Shown here: positions 1 through 7,808 of the stretch, one piece after another
How the letters are laid out: every line of letters starts with the position of its first letter
How positions within the stretch are numbered: the first letter of the stretch is position 1
Origin: Motiliproteus sp036960405
GTDB taxonomy: Bacteria; Pseudomonadota; Gammaproteobacteria; Pseudomonadales; Balneatricaceae
Length of the DNA stretch: 64,000 nucleotides
Direction of reading: 5' to 3'
Assembly (NCBI GenBank): GCA_036960405.1
Contig: JBALWS010000001.1
Location: forward strand, 1-64,000
Made by a program: the position numbers and the translations under genes
Notes under the pieces: model-generated
The model's input: only the letters and a program-made list of their open reading frames with translations
What the model was told of the DNA's origin: nothing
Databases searched by the model: none

Positions 1-82
1 TGCGCGAGCCGGGGAAGGGCTGCACCGAAGCGGTATCGACTAAGGCGGTTTCACTTAGATTCTGGTTTTCCTGGTTGTTCAT
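1..82 (-). CDS. thiC: Phosphomethylpyrimidine synthase ThiC, N-terminal fragment
   Basis: Only the first 27 codons are in the window; the gene continues past the left edge. The visible peptide starts MNNQENQNLSETALVDTASV and continues QPFPGSR, which matches the conserved ThiC N-terminus leading into the KIY/PDIRVPMREI region of the family. ThiC is a radical-SAM enzyme that rearranges aminoimidazole ribotide into the hydroxymethylpyrimidine phosphate half of thiamine. The ATG is preceded by GGGAGA at a suitable distance. The TPP riboswitch just upstream strongly supports the call, because thiC is a classic riboswitch target in proteobacteria. Another thiamine gene, thiO, lies far away at 30245-31366. 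Confidence 0.85.
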   Translation of the reverse strand, partial: MNNQENQNLSETALVDTASVQPFPGSR

Positions 83-204
83 AACGACATCTCCCGGCTA
101 CATGGCCAGTATCATTCAGGCGTTAACCTGAAGATGAGTAAAATCAACAGATGTCTTGACGGGAAGTGAGTTCTGGCACGCTGAAGAAAGAGCTGATACC
201 AGAA

Positions 205-299
205 ATCTTGTTTCCTACGCCGGTATTAACCGGATCAGGTTCGCGGGTTGGCTATTGGCCTCTCGTCCTATTAGCGTTAGCTAACGGGAACCCCGACAA
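205..299 (-). promoter_or_regulatory. TPP (THI-box) riboswitch upstream of thiC
   Basis: Read on the minus strand, the segment contains the hallmark THI-box strings: a GGGGT start, a GACGAGAGG pyrimidine-sensor-like element, ACCCGCGAACCTGATC, then CCGGTTAATACCGG and CGTAGGAA. These correspond to the conserved P2-P5 core of the thiamine pyrophosphate aptamer. The ~120-nt stretch between aptamer and ATG contains two small hairpins (115-132, and CTGGC/GCCGG at 94-109). The second reaches into the GGGAGA ribosome-binding site, which suggests control of translation initiation; no U-rich terminator is visible. Aptamer identity is seen in sequence; the mechanism is inferred. Confidence 0.93.
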
Positions 300-376
300 G
301 ACGTTGTAGATTATGGAGCAGACCCCGACAATAGCAAGCGCCGGGGCCAATAATTGTGAACGTGAAAGGATCGAAA

Positions 377-805
377 TCAAAAGCCGAACTGGGTCAATAC
401 CACCGGGCTCATCAGTTCGGTCGAGGCGGCCTCCAGATAGGCGTGGTATTCACCCTGGGTGACGTAGTTATCCGCTAGAGCTGTCGACAACGTCTGCTTA
501 AGCTGCGGACTTTGCTGCGAACTGGTCAACATAAAATAAAACTGTTCAGCATCAACTGCCTGCACCGCAGCCCACTCCGCTTCGCTCAGATTATGGCCAC
601 CTTTAGTATCCAGCCACGCTATCACTTCAGCTCCTGCTTGCTGCTCGGCTAACTGAGCACGCAATTCCAGCACCTGATTAAGCTGCACCCGCTCATACGG
701 ATCTGCATTGATCAATAATAGCGCGACCACAATAGGCAAAGTAATGAGCGCTACATACCAATAGAGTTTTAAACGCTGTTCTCGCTGATCGGACGGTGTA
801 TTCAT
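377..805 (-). CDS. Small membrane-anchored hypothetical protein
   Basis: This 142-residue protein is not recognised. It has a short charged N-terminus (DQREQRLKLYW), one strong transmembrane segment at about residues 16-33 (VALITLPIVVALLLI), then a mostly helical polar domain rich in Gln, Glu and Ala, and ends in QFGF. Positive charges before the segment predict the N-terminus inside and the C-terminal domain in the periplasm. It lies downstream of rnhB in the same direction, 90 bp away, and before thiC, where other gammaproteobacteria have dnaE and accA after rnhB. Codon use resembles its neighbours. It may be a signal-anchor protein; no function can be assigned. Confidence 0.7.
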   Translation of the reverse strand: MNTPSDQREQRLKLYWYVALITLPIVVALLLINADPYERVQLNQVLELRAQLAEQQAGAEVIAWLDTKGGHNLSEAEWAAVQAVDAEQFYFMLTSSQQSPQLKQTLSTALADNYVTQGEYHAYLEAASTELMSPVVLTQFGF

Positions 806-895
806 CGACTACCTCTACATGACGCCTTTATGCGCCAAGCCAAACCACTGAAAAAAAACAGAGCGTACAAAATAATTGACAATCAATCTAGCCAC

Positions 896-1501
896 TTAGC
901 TATCGATTGCAACCAACAATCGTTTGACCGGCGCAAAACTACGTCGGTGCAGCGGCGTTACCCCCAATCTTGCCAGCGCTTCAAGATGCAACACGGTAGG
1001 ATAACCTTTGTGCTTGGCCAAACCATAGCCGGGATAACGTCGATCAAACGCTTTCATCTCTCGATCGCGGCAAACTTTAGCCAAAATCGATGCCGCACTG
1101 ATCGCCGCTACTCGAGCATCCCCCTTTACCACCGCTTCACTAGGACAGGATAACTCCGGACAGCGATTGCCATCAATCAGCGCATACTCGGGCTGAATAG
1201 CCAATCCGAGCACGGCTCGCTGCATCGCCAGCATGGTGGCATGCAAGATATTAAGTTGATCAATTTCGGTAACACTGGCACGGGCGACCGACCAACTGAG
1301 GGCTTGGGTTTGAATCTGGTCAAACAACATATCGCGGCGCTTTACGGTTAACCGCTTCGAATCGGCCAAACCCTCGATAGGATTATCTGGATCTAAGATC
1401 ACCGCCGCTGTCACGACGTCACCAAACAGTGGCCCGCGTCCGACTTCATCGACACCTGCGACCAAACGGCCTTGATAAGCAACCAGCTCAAACGGCTTCA
1501 C
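896..1501 (-). CDS. rnhB: Ribonuclease HII
   Basis: A 201-residue type 2 RNase H that nicks RNA within RNA/DNA hybrids and removes misincorporated ribonucleotides. The N-terminal VAGVDEVGRGPL motif carries catalytic Asp18 and Glu19; further acidic residues fit at Asp110 (ALIDGNRCP) and Asp128 (VKGDAR), and the SAASILAKVCRD motif follows. Length fits the family (about 200). The start overlaps the 3' end of lpxB by 14 nt, so the two are translationally coupled. It is the last gene of the lpxD-fabZ-lpxA-lpxB-rnhB run; the usual next genes dnaE and accA are not here. Confidence 0.96.
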   Translation of the reverse strand: MKPFELVAYQGRLVAGVDEVGRGPLFGDVVTAAVILDPDNPIEGLADSKRLTVKRRDMLFDQIQTQALSWSVARASVTEIDQLNILHATMLAMQRAVLGLAIQPEYALIDGNRCPELSCPSEAVVKGDARVAAISAASILAKVCRDREMKAFDRRYPGYGLAKHKGYPTVLHLEALARLGVTPLHRRSFAPVKRLLVAIDS

Positions 1502-2636
1502 TTACATCCCCCTGCCGCTGTTTTAACAGTGCTAACACGGCTTTGGCAGATTGATCACTAGCATCCCGTCTGAGCTGCTGGTGCAGCTCGGTAAAATGTT
1601 TTACCTGCTGCTCGGGGTGGTCAAGCTGCTCGAGCAGTGCATCGGTCAACGCCTGTGGCGTCGCATCATCTTGCAACAGTTCGGGCACCAACATTCGATC
1701 CGCTAACAAGTTTGGTAGCGAAACATAATCCACTTTAATCATTCGAGACAGGATAAAGAAACTCAGCGTGGTCAGACGGTAAGACACCACCATCGGTGTT
1801 TTCAGCAGCATACACTCCAGCGCTGCGGTTCCCGACGCCAACAGCACCGCATCGGCGGCGGTCATCACCTCGCGCGACTGCCCTCGAATCAACTGAACGG
1901 GTAGATCTTGGTCTTGTAACAAACCGTCAAGCTGCTGATAACGGTCATCGTTGGCTGTAGGAATCAAAAACTTCAGATCGGAGCGCCGTTGCAAGCAGTC
2001 ACGGGCGGTTTCGATAAACAGTGGTGCTAAGCGTTCCACTTCACCGGCACGACTACCGGGTAGCAAGGCGATATAGCGACCATCAGCATCCAGGCCTAGC
2101 TGCTGTCGAGCCTGCCCAACATCGGGCTCTATCGGCAGTTGGTCGGCCAAGGTATGACCGACAAACAACGCATCAACACCCGAGCGGTCATAAAACGCTT
2201 TTTCAAACGGCAACAGACACAACACCAGATCGACCGCCCGAGCGATCTTCTTGACCCGCCCCTGTCGCCACGCCCAGATCGACGGGCTGACATAATGCAC
2301 CGTTGGGATGGAGGCCTGTTTCAGCGAACGCTCAAGCGGCAGATTAAAATCGGGCGCATCGATACCGATAAATAGATCGGGAGGATTATCGAGCCAATGC
2401 TGGCGTAGCTGCTTGCGAATTCCCAGCAATTCACGCAGTCGCCCGAGCACCTCAACCAACCCCATCACCGACAGTCGTTCCATCGGAAAGCGGCTATCCA
2501 TCCCCTCGGCCTGCATCAGCGGGCCGCCAATACCTTCAAATTCGATCGCTTCGGGAGAGTGCTGCCTAAGGGCGCGCATTAAGCCGGCGCCGAGAATGTC
2601 GCCCGACGCTTCACCGGCTAAGATTCCGATACGCAT
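1488..2636 (-). CDS. lpxB: Lipid A disaccharide synthase
   Basis: This 382-residue glycosyltransferase (GT19 family) joins UDP-2,3-diacylglucosamine and lipid X into the beta-1,6 disaccharide of lipid A at the inner face of the cytoplasmic membrane. Visible family features are the N-terminal GILAGEASGDILGAGLM, FIGIDAPDFN, HYVSPSIWAWRQGR, LLPGSRAGEV and the ASGTAALE motif near the nucleotide site. Length matches E. coli LpxB (382). It begins 6 bp after lpxA, without a clear Shine-Dalgarno sequence in that gap, and overlaps rnhB. Gene order places it firmly in the lipid A pathway. Confidence 0.97.
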   Translation of the reverse strand: MRIGILAGEASGDILGAGLMRALRQHSPEAIEFEGIGGPLMQAEGMDSRFPMERLSVMGLVEVLGRLRELLGIRKQLRQHWLDNPPDLFIGIDAPDFNLPLERSLKQASIPTVHYVSPSIWAWRQGRVKKIARAVDLVLCLLPFEKAFYDRSGVDALFVGHTLADQLPIEPDVGQARQQLGLDADGRYIALLPGSRAGEVERLAPLFIETARDCLQRRSDLKFLIPTANDDRYQQLDGLLQDQDLPVQLIRGQSREVMTAADAVLLASGTAALECMLLKTPMVVSYRLTTLSFFILSRMIKVDYVSLPNLLADRMLVPELLQDDATPQALTDALLEQLDHPEQQVKHFTELHQQLRRDASDQSAKAVLALLKQRQGDVSEAV

Positions 2637-2642
2637 TAACGG

Positions 2643-3413
2643 CTAACGAATGATGCCACGGTTTGAACCGCGCAAAGACTGGGTCAGCAACGCCACCTCG
2701 GGGAACTGTTGCTGCAACAGCTCCAATTCCGCCACCGCTTGATCCAATTTGAGCCCCTTGCGGTAAACAAACCTGTAAGCTTGTTTGATGGCGCGAATCG
2801 CCTCTTTACTGAAACCCCGGCGCTTCAAGCCTTCAGAATTGATACCGTGTGGCTTGGCTGTATTGCCTGCAGCCATCACGTAAGCGGGCAGGTCTTGGGC
2901 CAGCATCGAAGCCGCACCACACATAGCATGAGCGCCGATATGGCAGAACTGATGCACCCCGGTCTGGCCGCCGACGATAGCATAGTCGCCAACATGGACA
3001 TGGCCCGCCAAGGCGACATTGTTAGCTAAGATGGCGTTATCTCCGACCACACAGTCATGTGCTACATGCACATTAACCATCAACAGGTTGTCGCTACCGA
3101 TCCGGGTAACGCCTTCATCCTGAATAGTGCCACGGTGTAACGTACAACTCTCGCGAATCACATTATTATCACCGATGATCAGTTCGGTCGGCTCGTCACG
3201 GTACTTCTTATCCTGACAGGCTTCACCCACGCTGGCGAACTGGAAGATCTGGTTGTTCTTACCGATTCGGGTTGGCCCTTTGATCACCACATGCGAAGCG
3301 ATCCGGCAACCCGATTCAATCACCACATCGGGGCCGATCAGCGTCCAGGGACCGATCTCAACATCGTCAGCAATCTGCGCCTTAGGATCGATAATGGCGT
3401 GTTTATCAATCAA
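2643..3413 (-). CDS. lpxA: UDP-N-acetylglucosamine O-acyltransferase LpxA (TTG start)
   Basis: LpxA performs the first lipid A step, moving a 3-hydroxyacyl chain from ACP to the 3-OH of UDP-GlcNAc. The N-terminal two-thirds is a left-handed beta-helix of hexapeptide repeats (IGPWTLIGPDVVI-type), with the catalytic-region HVAHDCVVGDN and the C-terminal helical part. I place the start at a TTG at 3413, giving MIDKHAIID, which matches the family N-terminus. AGGAAA lies 8 nt upstream, and the fabZ stop is 2 bp before. An ATG at 3437 would add eight residues unlike the family and overlap fabZ by 22 nt. The predicted product is 256 residues. Confidence 0.95.
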   Translation of the reverse strand: MIDKHAIIDPKAQIADDVEIGPWTLIGPDVVIESGCRIASHVVIKGPTRIGKNNQIFQFASVGEACQDKKYRDEPTELIIGDNNVIRESCTLHRGTIQDEGVTRIGSDNLLMVNVHVAHDCVVGDNAILANNVALAGHVHVGDYAIVGGQTGVHQFCHIGAHAMCGAASMLAQDLPAYVMAAGNTAKPHGINSEGLKRRGFSKEAIRAIKQAYRFVYRKGLKLDQAVAELELLQQQFPEVALLTQSLRGSNRGIIR

Positions 3414-3415
3414 GA

Positions 3416-3856
3416 TTAAACTTTCCTGTCTGCACACAAGATAGTAGCCGAGCTCACCAACTCACCGTCAACCGACGCCTTGACTTGGAATTTCCAAATG
3501 CCACGTTTCTCCGACAGAATCGATGCCTCGAGCTGCAATCGATCCCCGGGTACAACCGGGCGCTTAAAGCGCAGCTTATCCGAGCCAACGAAATAATAGA
3601 TCGAGCCGTCCTGCGGGGTCTTACCCATGGTTTTAAAGCCCAAAATGCCAGCGGCCTGGGCCATCGCCTCAACAATCAATACACCCGGCATCACCGGATG
3701 ATCGGGAAAGTGACCATTAAAAAACGGCTCATTCACCGTCACGTTCTTAAACGCCACAATGGATTCGCCCTCGGTTAACTCGGTCACCCGGTCAACCAAC
3801 AAAAACGGGTAGCGGTGGGGCAAATATTGTCGAATTTCGTTCACATCCATCATCAC
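3416..3856 (-). CDS. fabZ: 3-hydroxyacyl-ACP dehydratase FabZ
   Basis: FabZ dehydrates beta-hydroxyacyl-ACP in type II fatty acid elongation and competes with LpxA and LpxD for hydroxyacyl-ACP, which explains its place between them. The hot-dog fold motif LPHRYPFLLVDRV is near the N-terminus, and the active-site segment FNGHFPDHPVMPG holds the catalytic His, with the glutamate in VEAMAQAAG. About 145 residues, the usual length. The start is GTG/ATG/ATG in tandem (3856, 3853, 3850); the GTG is best spaced from AAGG, so the true start is uncertain by up to two codons. Confidence 0.96.
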   Translation of the reverse strand: MMMDVNEIRQYLPHRYPFLLVDRVTELTEGESIVAFKNVTVNEPFFNGHFPDHPVMPGVLIVEAMAQAAGILGFKTMGKTPQDGSIYYFVGSDKLRFKRPVVPGDRLQLEASILSEKRGIWKFQVKASVDGELVSSATILCADRKV

Positions 3857-3865
3857 GATAAAACC

Positions 3866-4888
3866 TTAGGTGTTGTCCTGTTTAACTTGCTTCTCGAGTG
3901 CTTTCAGCCGCGATGCCATCTGATCCAGCTGCTGAAAACGAATTACATTTCGACGCCACTGCTTATAGGGGGTAATTCCGGTGCCTGAAGCATACGCGCC
4001 TTTTTCTTTTAGGCTGCTAGTAACCCCGGCCATCCCACCGACATGAATATCATCGGCCAGTTCAATATGTCCGGCGATACAGGCCCCGCCACCGATCGTA
4101 CAACGGCGGCCTATTTTAGTGCTTCCGGCGACCGCCGAACAGCCAGCCATCGCGGTATCATCGCCAATGATTACGTTATGGGCGATCATAATCTGGTTAT
4201 CCAGCTTGACCCCATTACCGATAATCGTATCTTCAACCGCGCCACGATCTATCGTGGTGCAAGCGCCGATCTCGACATCATCTCCAGTAACCACTCGGCC
4301 AACTTGATGAATTTTGACCCAGCGCCCCTGCTGGTTAGCAAAGCCGAAACCATCGGCACCGATCACCGCGCCACTATTAATCAGATTGCGCTTGCCGATC
4401 TGAATATCGTGATAGAGGGTGACATTGGCCGCCAATCTTGAGCCTACGCCGACAACACTATTGGCCCCCACTACTGAATTAGGACCAATCTCGACATCGG
4501 CTTCGATCACCACGCCCGCCTCGATCACCACACCTTCAGCAATTTTGGCACTGGCATCGACCCGAGCACTCGGGTCTATCGTCGCCCCGCCAGCAATACC
4601 CGCAGTGGGTATCGGCCGGGTAACAAACCAGCTAGAGATCTGCGCATACGCCAGATAGGGATCATCGACCACCAACGCATCGACCGGGCAATCAGTACTC
4701 TGATCCTCTTTGATCAACACTGCCGCAGCTTGGGTCGTTTTCAAGTCTTTGAGATAGCGCGGATTTGACAGAAAAGATAGCTGTCCTGGCTGGGCTTTAT
4801 CAAGCGCCTGCAGCCCTTCGATAGAGCGCAGCGGATCGCCGATCAGCCGTGCATTGAGCTCATCCGCTATTTGACCAAGACTATACAC
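3866..4888 (-). CDS. lpxD: UDP-3-O-(3-hydroxyacyl)glucosamine N-acyltransferase
   Basis: A 340-residue enzyme that adds the second hydroxyacyl chain (N-linked) to the lipid A precursor. The N-terminal uridine-binding domain (ELNARLIGDP ... GQLSFLSNPRYLKDL) is followed by many hexapeptide repeats of the left-handed beta-helix (IGPNSVVGANSVVG, IGADGFGFA). The conserved HNVIIGDDTAMAGC segment holds the presumed catalytic His. The C-terminus is a short helical tail. Length equals that of E. coli LpxD (341). It lies 9 bp after fabZ's start in the reverse direction and 12 bp downstream of skp. Confidence 0.97.
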   Translation of the reverse strand: MYSLGQIADELNARLIGDPLRSIEGLQALDKAQPGQLSFLSNPRYLKDLKTTQAAAVLIKEDQSTDCPVDALVVDDPYLAYAQISSWFVTRPIPTAGIAGGATIDPSARVDASAKIAEGVVIEAGVVIEADVEIGPNSVVGANSVVGVGSRLAANVTLYHDIQIGKRNLINSGAVIGADGFGFANQQGRWVKIHQVGRVVTGDDVEIGACTTIDRGAVEDTIIGNGVKLDNQIMIAHNVIIGDDTAMAGCSAVAGSTKIGRRCTIGGGACIAGHIELADDIHVGGMAGVTSSLKEKGAYASGTGITPYKQWRRNVIRFQQLDQMASRLKALEKQVKQDNT

Positions 4889-4900
4889 TGTGACGCCCTC

Positions 4901-5398
4901 TTACAGTTTGTTCAGCTCGTCAACCACACGCTGGGTCAGATCCATCGTAGGTTGAGCATAAACCACACCCTTCTTATTCAGAATTACATCGATTTTGTCG
5001 CTATCAACAATCGCTTGCAGAATCACCTCAATCTGCGGTCGAAGCTGCTGTAAAAACTCCCGCTCACGACTCTGAGTTTCCTGCTTGACCTGGTTACCCA
5101 GGCTCTGAAACTGCTGATATTTTTGCTGCACCTGAGTTCTGAGTTGCTGACGCTCCTCATCGCTCATAAAGCTGCCCTCTTTCTCCAGCTTAGCTTTGAG
5201 CGCGTTGCCCTCTTCAGATAATTTGCGCAGATCTGATTCTTCGGCTGCAAACTCCTGCTGTAACTTTTCACGCAAGGTTTGCGCCTGCTTTGACGCAGCC
5301 AGCGCCGCTTCCATGTCGATCACCGCAATGCTAGATTCAGCGAGCACTAGCACAGGAAGCATCAGCAACCCAATTAGAGCGAATTTTATAGCTTTCAT
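4901..5398 (-). CDS. skp: Periplasmic chaperone Skp/OmpH
   Basis: This 165-residue protein has a signal peptide (MKAIKFALIGLLMLPVLVLA, cleavage near ESSIAVIDME) and then the short beta strand plus long charged alpha-helical hairpin (EEGNALKAKLEKE, EERQQLRTQVQQKYQQ) that forms the tentacles of the trimeric Skp jellyfish. Skp holds unfolded outer-membrane proteins in the periplasm and hands them to BamA, whose gene is immediately upstream (25 bp). AGGAGCTCT precedes the ATG. Sequence conservation in this family is low, so the call rests on length, topology and the bamA-skp-lpxD order. Confidence 0.93.
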   Translation of the reverse strand: MKAIKFALIGLLMLPVLVLAESSIAVIDMEAALAASKQAQTLREKLQQEFAAEESDLRKLSEEGNALKAKLEKEGSFMSDEERQQLRTQVQQKYQQFQSLGNQVKQETQSREREFLQQLRPQIEVILQAIVDSDKIDVILNKKGVVYAQPTMDLTQRVVDELNKL

Positions 5399-5423
5399 GT
5401 AGAGCTCCTTAATTTCTGTAAAA

Positions 5424-7748
5424 TTAGAATGTGCGTCCCAGCGAGAACTGGAAAGTTTCAGTTTGGTCGGTCGGCTGTTGCTGTACCGGCGTCGCCAGCG
5501 AAAACGACATCGGCCCGATAAAGGTCAACCACGATAAACCAAGCCCCACCGATGCACTCAGCGCATCCGGCTTAAAGGCGATATCGCAAGCGCTATTGTC
5601 GGTCAAACAGTGTGTATCGTTAACGCTACCGACATCAAAGAAAAGCAGCGTCCGCATGCTACTTTGATCTTTCATGAACGGAAGCGGAAAGATCAATTCG
5701 GCCGATCCGGTCACCAACACGTTACCGCCTAATGGGTCGAGCTCACCAGAAACAAGTCTGGCATCCTGCGGGCCCAGCGTATTATTTTTGAATCCGCGCA
5801 CCGAATTAAAACCACCGGCATAGAAGTTTTTGAAGAAGGGCAGTTTGGTGGTACCGCCTAAGCCATCACCGTAGCCCAAAGAGGTCTTAAAACTCAGCAC
5901 CCAGGTTTCCACGTCATTTATCGGCAGATAGGTCTGACCGTTGTAGCGCAATTTATAATAGCCAAGATCGCTACCGGGGCCGGCAACTTCAAGTGAAACG
6001 CTCTGCGAATAACCGTTGGTGGCCATCATGCCTTTATTGAGGTGATTCGACGACCAACCACCGATGATAGGGAGCTGACGATACTGGTCGCCCTCCTCTT
6101 CAACGAAAAGGAAGATATCATTGGGAACATCGGGCCCCAAGGTTAGATCCAACCGCTCCGCTCCTACCGAAAAGCTCAAACGTTGAAACTCATCGATCGG
6201 GTAGCCAAAGCTAACATTGCCGCCTAACGAGTCCAGGTTGTAATCGGACAGGTCATCGGCGTCAAAATCCTGTTTACGGTAATAAACGCTGAAACCACGA
6301 CTGACTCCGTCGATGGTGTGGTACGGATCATCGAATTTAAAGCTCACTTCGTTTGAGGTATCAGAGCGGCTCACAGTAAAGGAGACAAATTTGCCGGTTC
6401 CAAGAAAGTTTTGCTGCGAGATACTGGCCGAAAGAATCAAACCCGAACTCTGCGAGATACCGATACTGGCGGCCAAACTGCCCGACAATTGTTCGACCAC
6501 ACTGTATTCGAGATCGATCTGATCACGAGAACCGGCCACTGACGAGGTTTCAAGATTTACCTCACTAAAGTAACCCAGTCGCTCCAATCGGCTTTTAGAG
6601 TGCTCCATCAGACTGGTCGATGCCCAGCCCGCTTCCATCTGGCGCATCTCACGGCGTAGCACGTCATCGGCGGTGGTGGTATTGCCGACAAAGTTGATCC
6701 GGCGAACATACATCCGATTGCCTGGATCGACATAAAAGCGAATGTTGACAGTTTTGGTTTGCTCATCGATCTCGGGCACGGGGTTGACGTTGGCCAGCAA
6801 GAAACCATCATCGCCCAGCCGACGGATAACCTGATCCGACGAGCGCACCATCAACTGGCGAGAAAAGATCTCACCGGGAATAATCTCGACCTGTTCTCGA
6901 AGCTCATCTTCGGCGACCTCCAATCGACCGGAAAGGCTGAAATCACCAAAATGATACAGATCGCCTTCGGAGATATTGACCGTGATATAGACGTGCTTGC
7001 GATCCGGCGTCAGCGAGACCTGGGTCGAGTCGACTTTGAAGTTGATATAGCCCAGATCCAGGTAGTGCGAACGCAGCCGCTCCAGATCGCCACTGAGTTT
7101 CTCACGTGAATAGCGCGCATCGCTGCTAAAGAAATCCCAAAATCCAGGCGCCTTCAAACTAAACAGGTCGATCAACGCCTCATCATCGAACACCCCATTG
7201 CCGACAATGTTGATATGCTCGATCGCCGCAGCTTTACCCTCTTTAATCGTAATATTGAGCCCTAAGCGATTCTCGGGAAGCTCTTCAAGTTCGGTATCAA
7301 TCTGGGCACCGTAACGCCCCTGGGCGGTATACATGCGCAATAATTCAAGACGGATTCGCTCCAATGCGGCGCGTTGGAATACCTCTCCCTCCTTGAGCCC
7401 CAGCGACTCCAGCCCATCCATCAACGCTTCAGTCTCAAGTTCCTTATTTCCCTCCAGGCTAATCTTGCTGATAGCAGGGCGCTCTTGCAGCTTAACGATC
7501 AATAAGCCACCATCACGGGCCAATTCGATATCGTTGAAAAAACCGGTCGCAAATAAGGCTTTAGAGGCCTGAGCCAGACGAAAATCATCGACCTGATCGC
7601 CCTCCTTTAACGGAAATGCACGCAACACACGGCCAAGATCCATCCGCTGCAAACCATCAAAGCGAATATCATCAATGACGAAACTATCGGCAAACGCCAA
7701 TACAGGAAGGAAACAAACGAGACAGGCGCTGGCTAGTATACGTCGCAT
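5424..7748 (-). CDS. bamA: Outer membrane protein assembly factor BamA
   Basis: BamA is the essential core of the BAM complex that folds and inserts beta-barrel proteins into the outer membrane. The 774-residue product has a signal peptide (about residues 1-20, ending LAFA), five POTRA domains (about 21-425; repeated patterns such as IEHINIVGNGVFDDEAL and VRRINFVGNTTTADDV), and a C-terminal barrel with conserved VRGF (FNSVRGFKNNTLGP) in the loop 6 region. It ends in aromatic Phe (SLGRTF), the usual barrel-recognition residue. The partner lipoprotein gene bamD is at 28622. A terminator-like hairpin lies between it and rseP (7779-7808). Confidence 0.98.
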   Translation of the reverse strand: MRRILASACLVCFLPVLAFADSFVIDDIRFDGLQRMDLGRVLRAFPLKEGDQVDDFRLAQASKALFATGFFNDIELARDGGLLIVKLQERPAISKISLEGNKELETEALMDGLESLGLKEGEVFQRAALERIRLELLRMYTAQGRYGAQIDTELEELPENRLGLNITIKEGKAAAIEHINIVGNGVFDDEALIDLFSLKAPGFWDFFSSDARYSREKLSGDLERLRSHYLDLGYINFKVDSTQVSLTPDRKHVYITVNISEGDLYHFGDFSLSGRLEVAEDELREQVEIIPGEIFSRQLMVRSSDQVIRRLGDDGFLLANVNPVPEIDEQTKTVNIRFYVDPGNRMYVRRINFVGNTTTADDVLRREMRQMEAGWASTSLMEHSKSRLERLGYFSEVNLETSSVAGSRDQIDLEYSVVEQLSGSLAASIGISQSSGLILSASISQQNFLGTGKFVSFTVSRSDTSNEVSFKFDDPYHTIDGVSRGFSVYYRKQDFDADDLSDYNLDSLGGNVSFGYPIDEFQRLSFSVGAERLDLTLGPDVPNDIFLFVEEEGDQYRQLPIIGGWSSNHLNKGMMATNGYSQSVSLEVAGPGSDLGYYKLRYNGQTYLPINDVETWVLSFKTSLGYGDGLGGTTKLPFFKNFYAGGFNSVRGFKNNTLGPQDARLVSGELDPLGGNVLVTGSAELIFPLPFMKDQSSMRTLLFFDVGSVNDTHCLTDNSACDIAFKPDALSASVGLGLSWLTFIGPMSFSLATPVQQQPTDQTETFQFSLGRTF

Positions 7749-7778
7749 GCAGGACTACAGATTCCGAATTGTTATTGT

Positions 7779-7808
7779 AAAAAAAGGCCCGCGAATTAAA
7801 GGCGAGCC
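7779..7808 (-). terminator. Intrinsic terminator overlapping the rseP stop codon
   Basis: On the minus strand, GGCTCGC pairs with GCGGGCC (7 bp including one G-U) around a 9-nt loop and is followed directly by seven T residues. The left arm lies in the last codons of rseP, and its stop codon is in the loop. This is the geometry of a Rho-independent terminator, placed between two genes that usually share an operon (rseP and bamA). It may be partial, so that bamA is fed by readthrough or has its own start. Confidence 0.7.
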
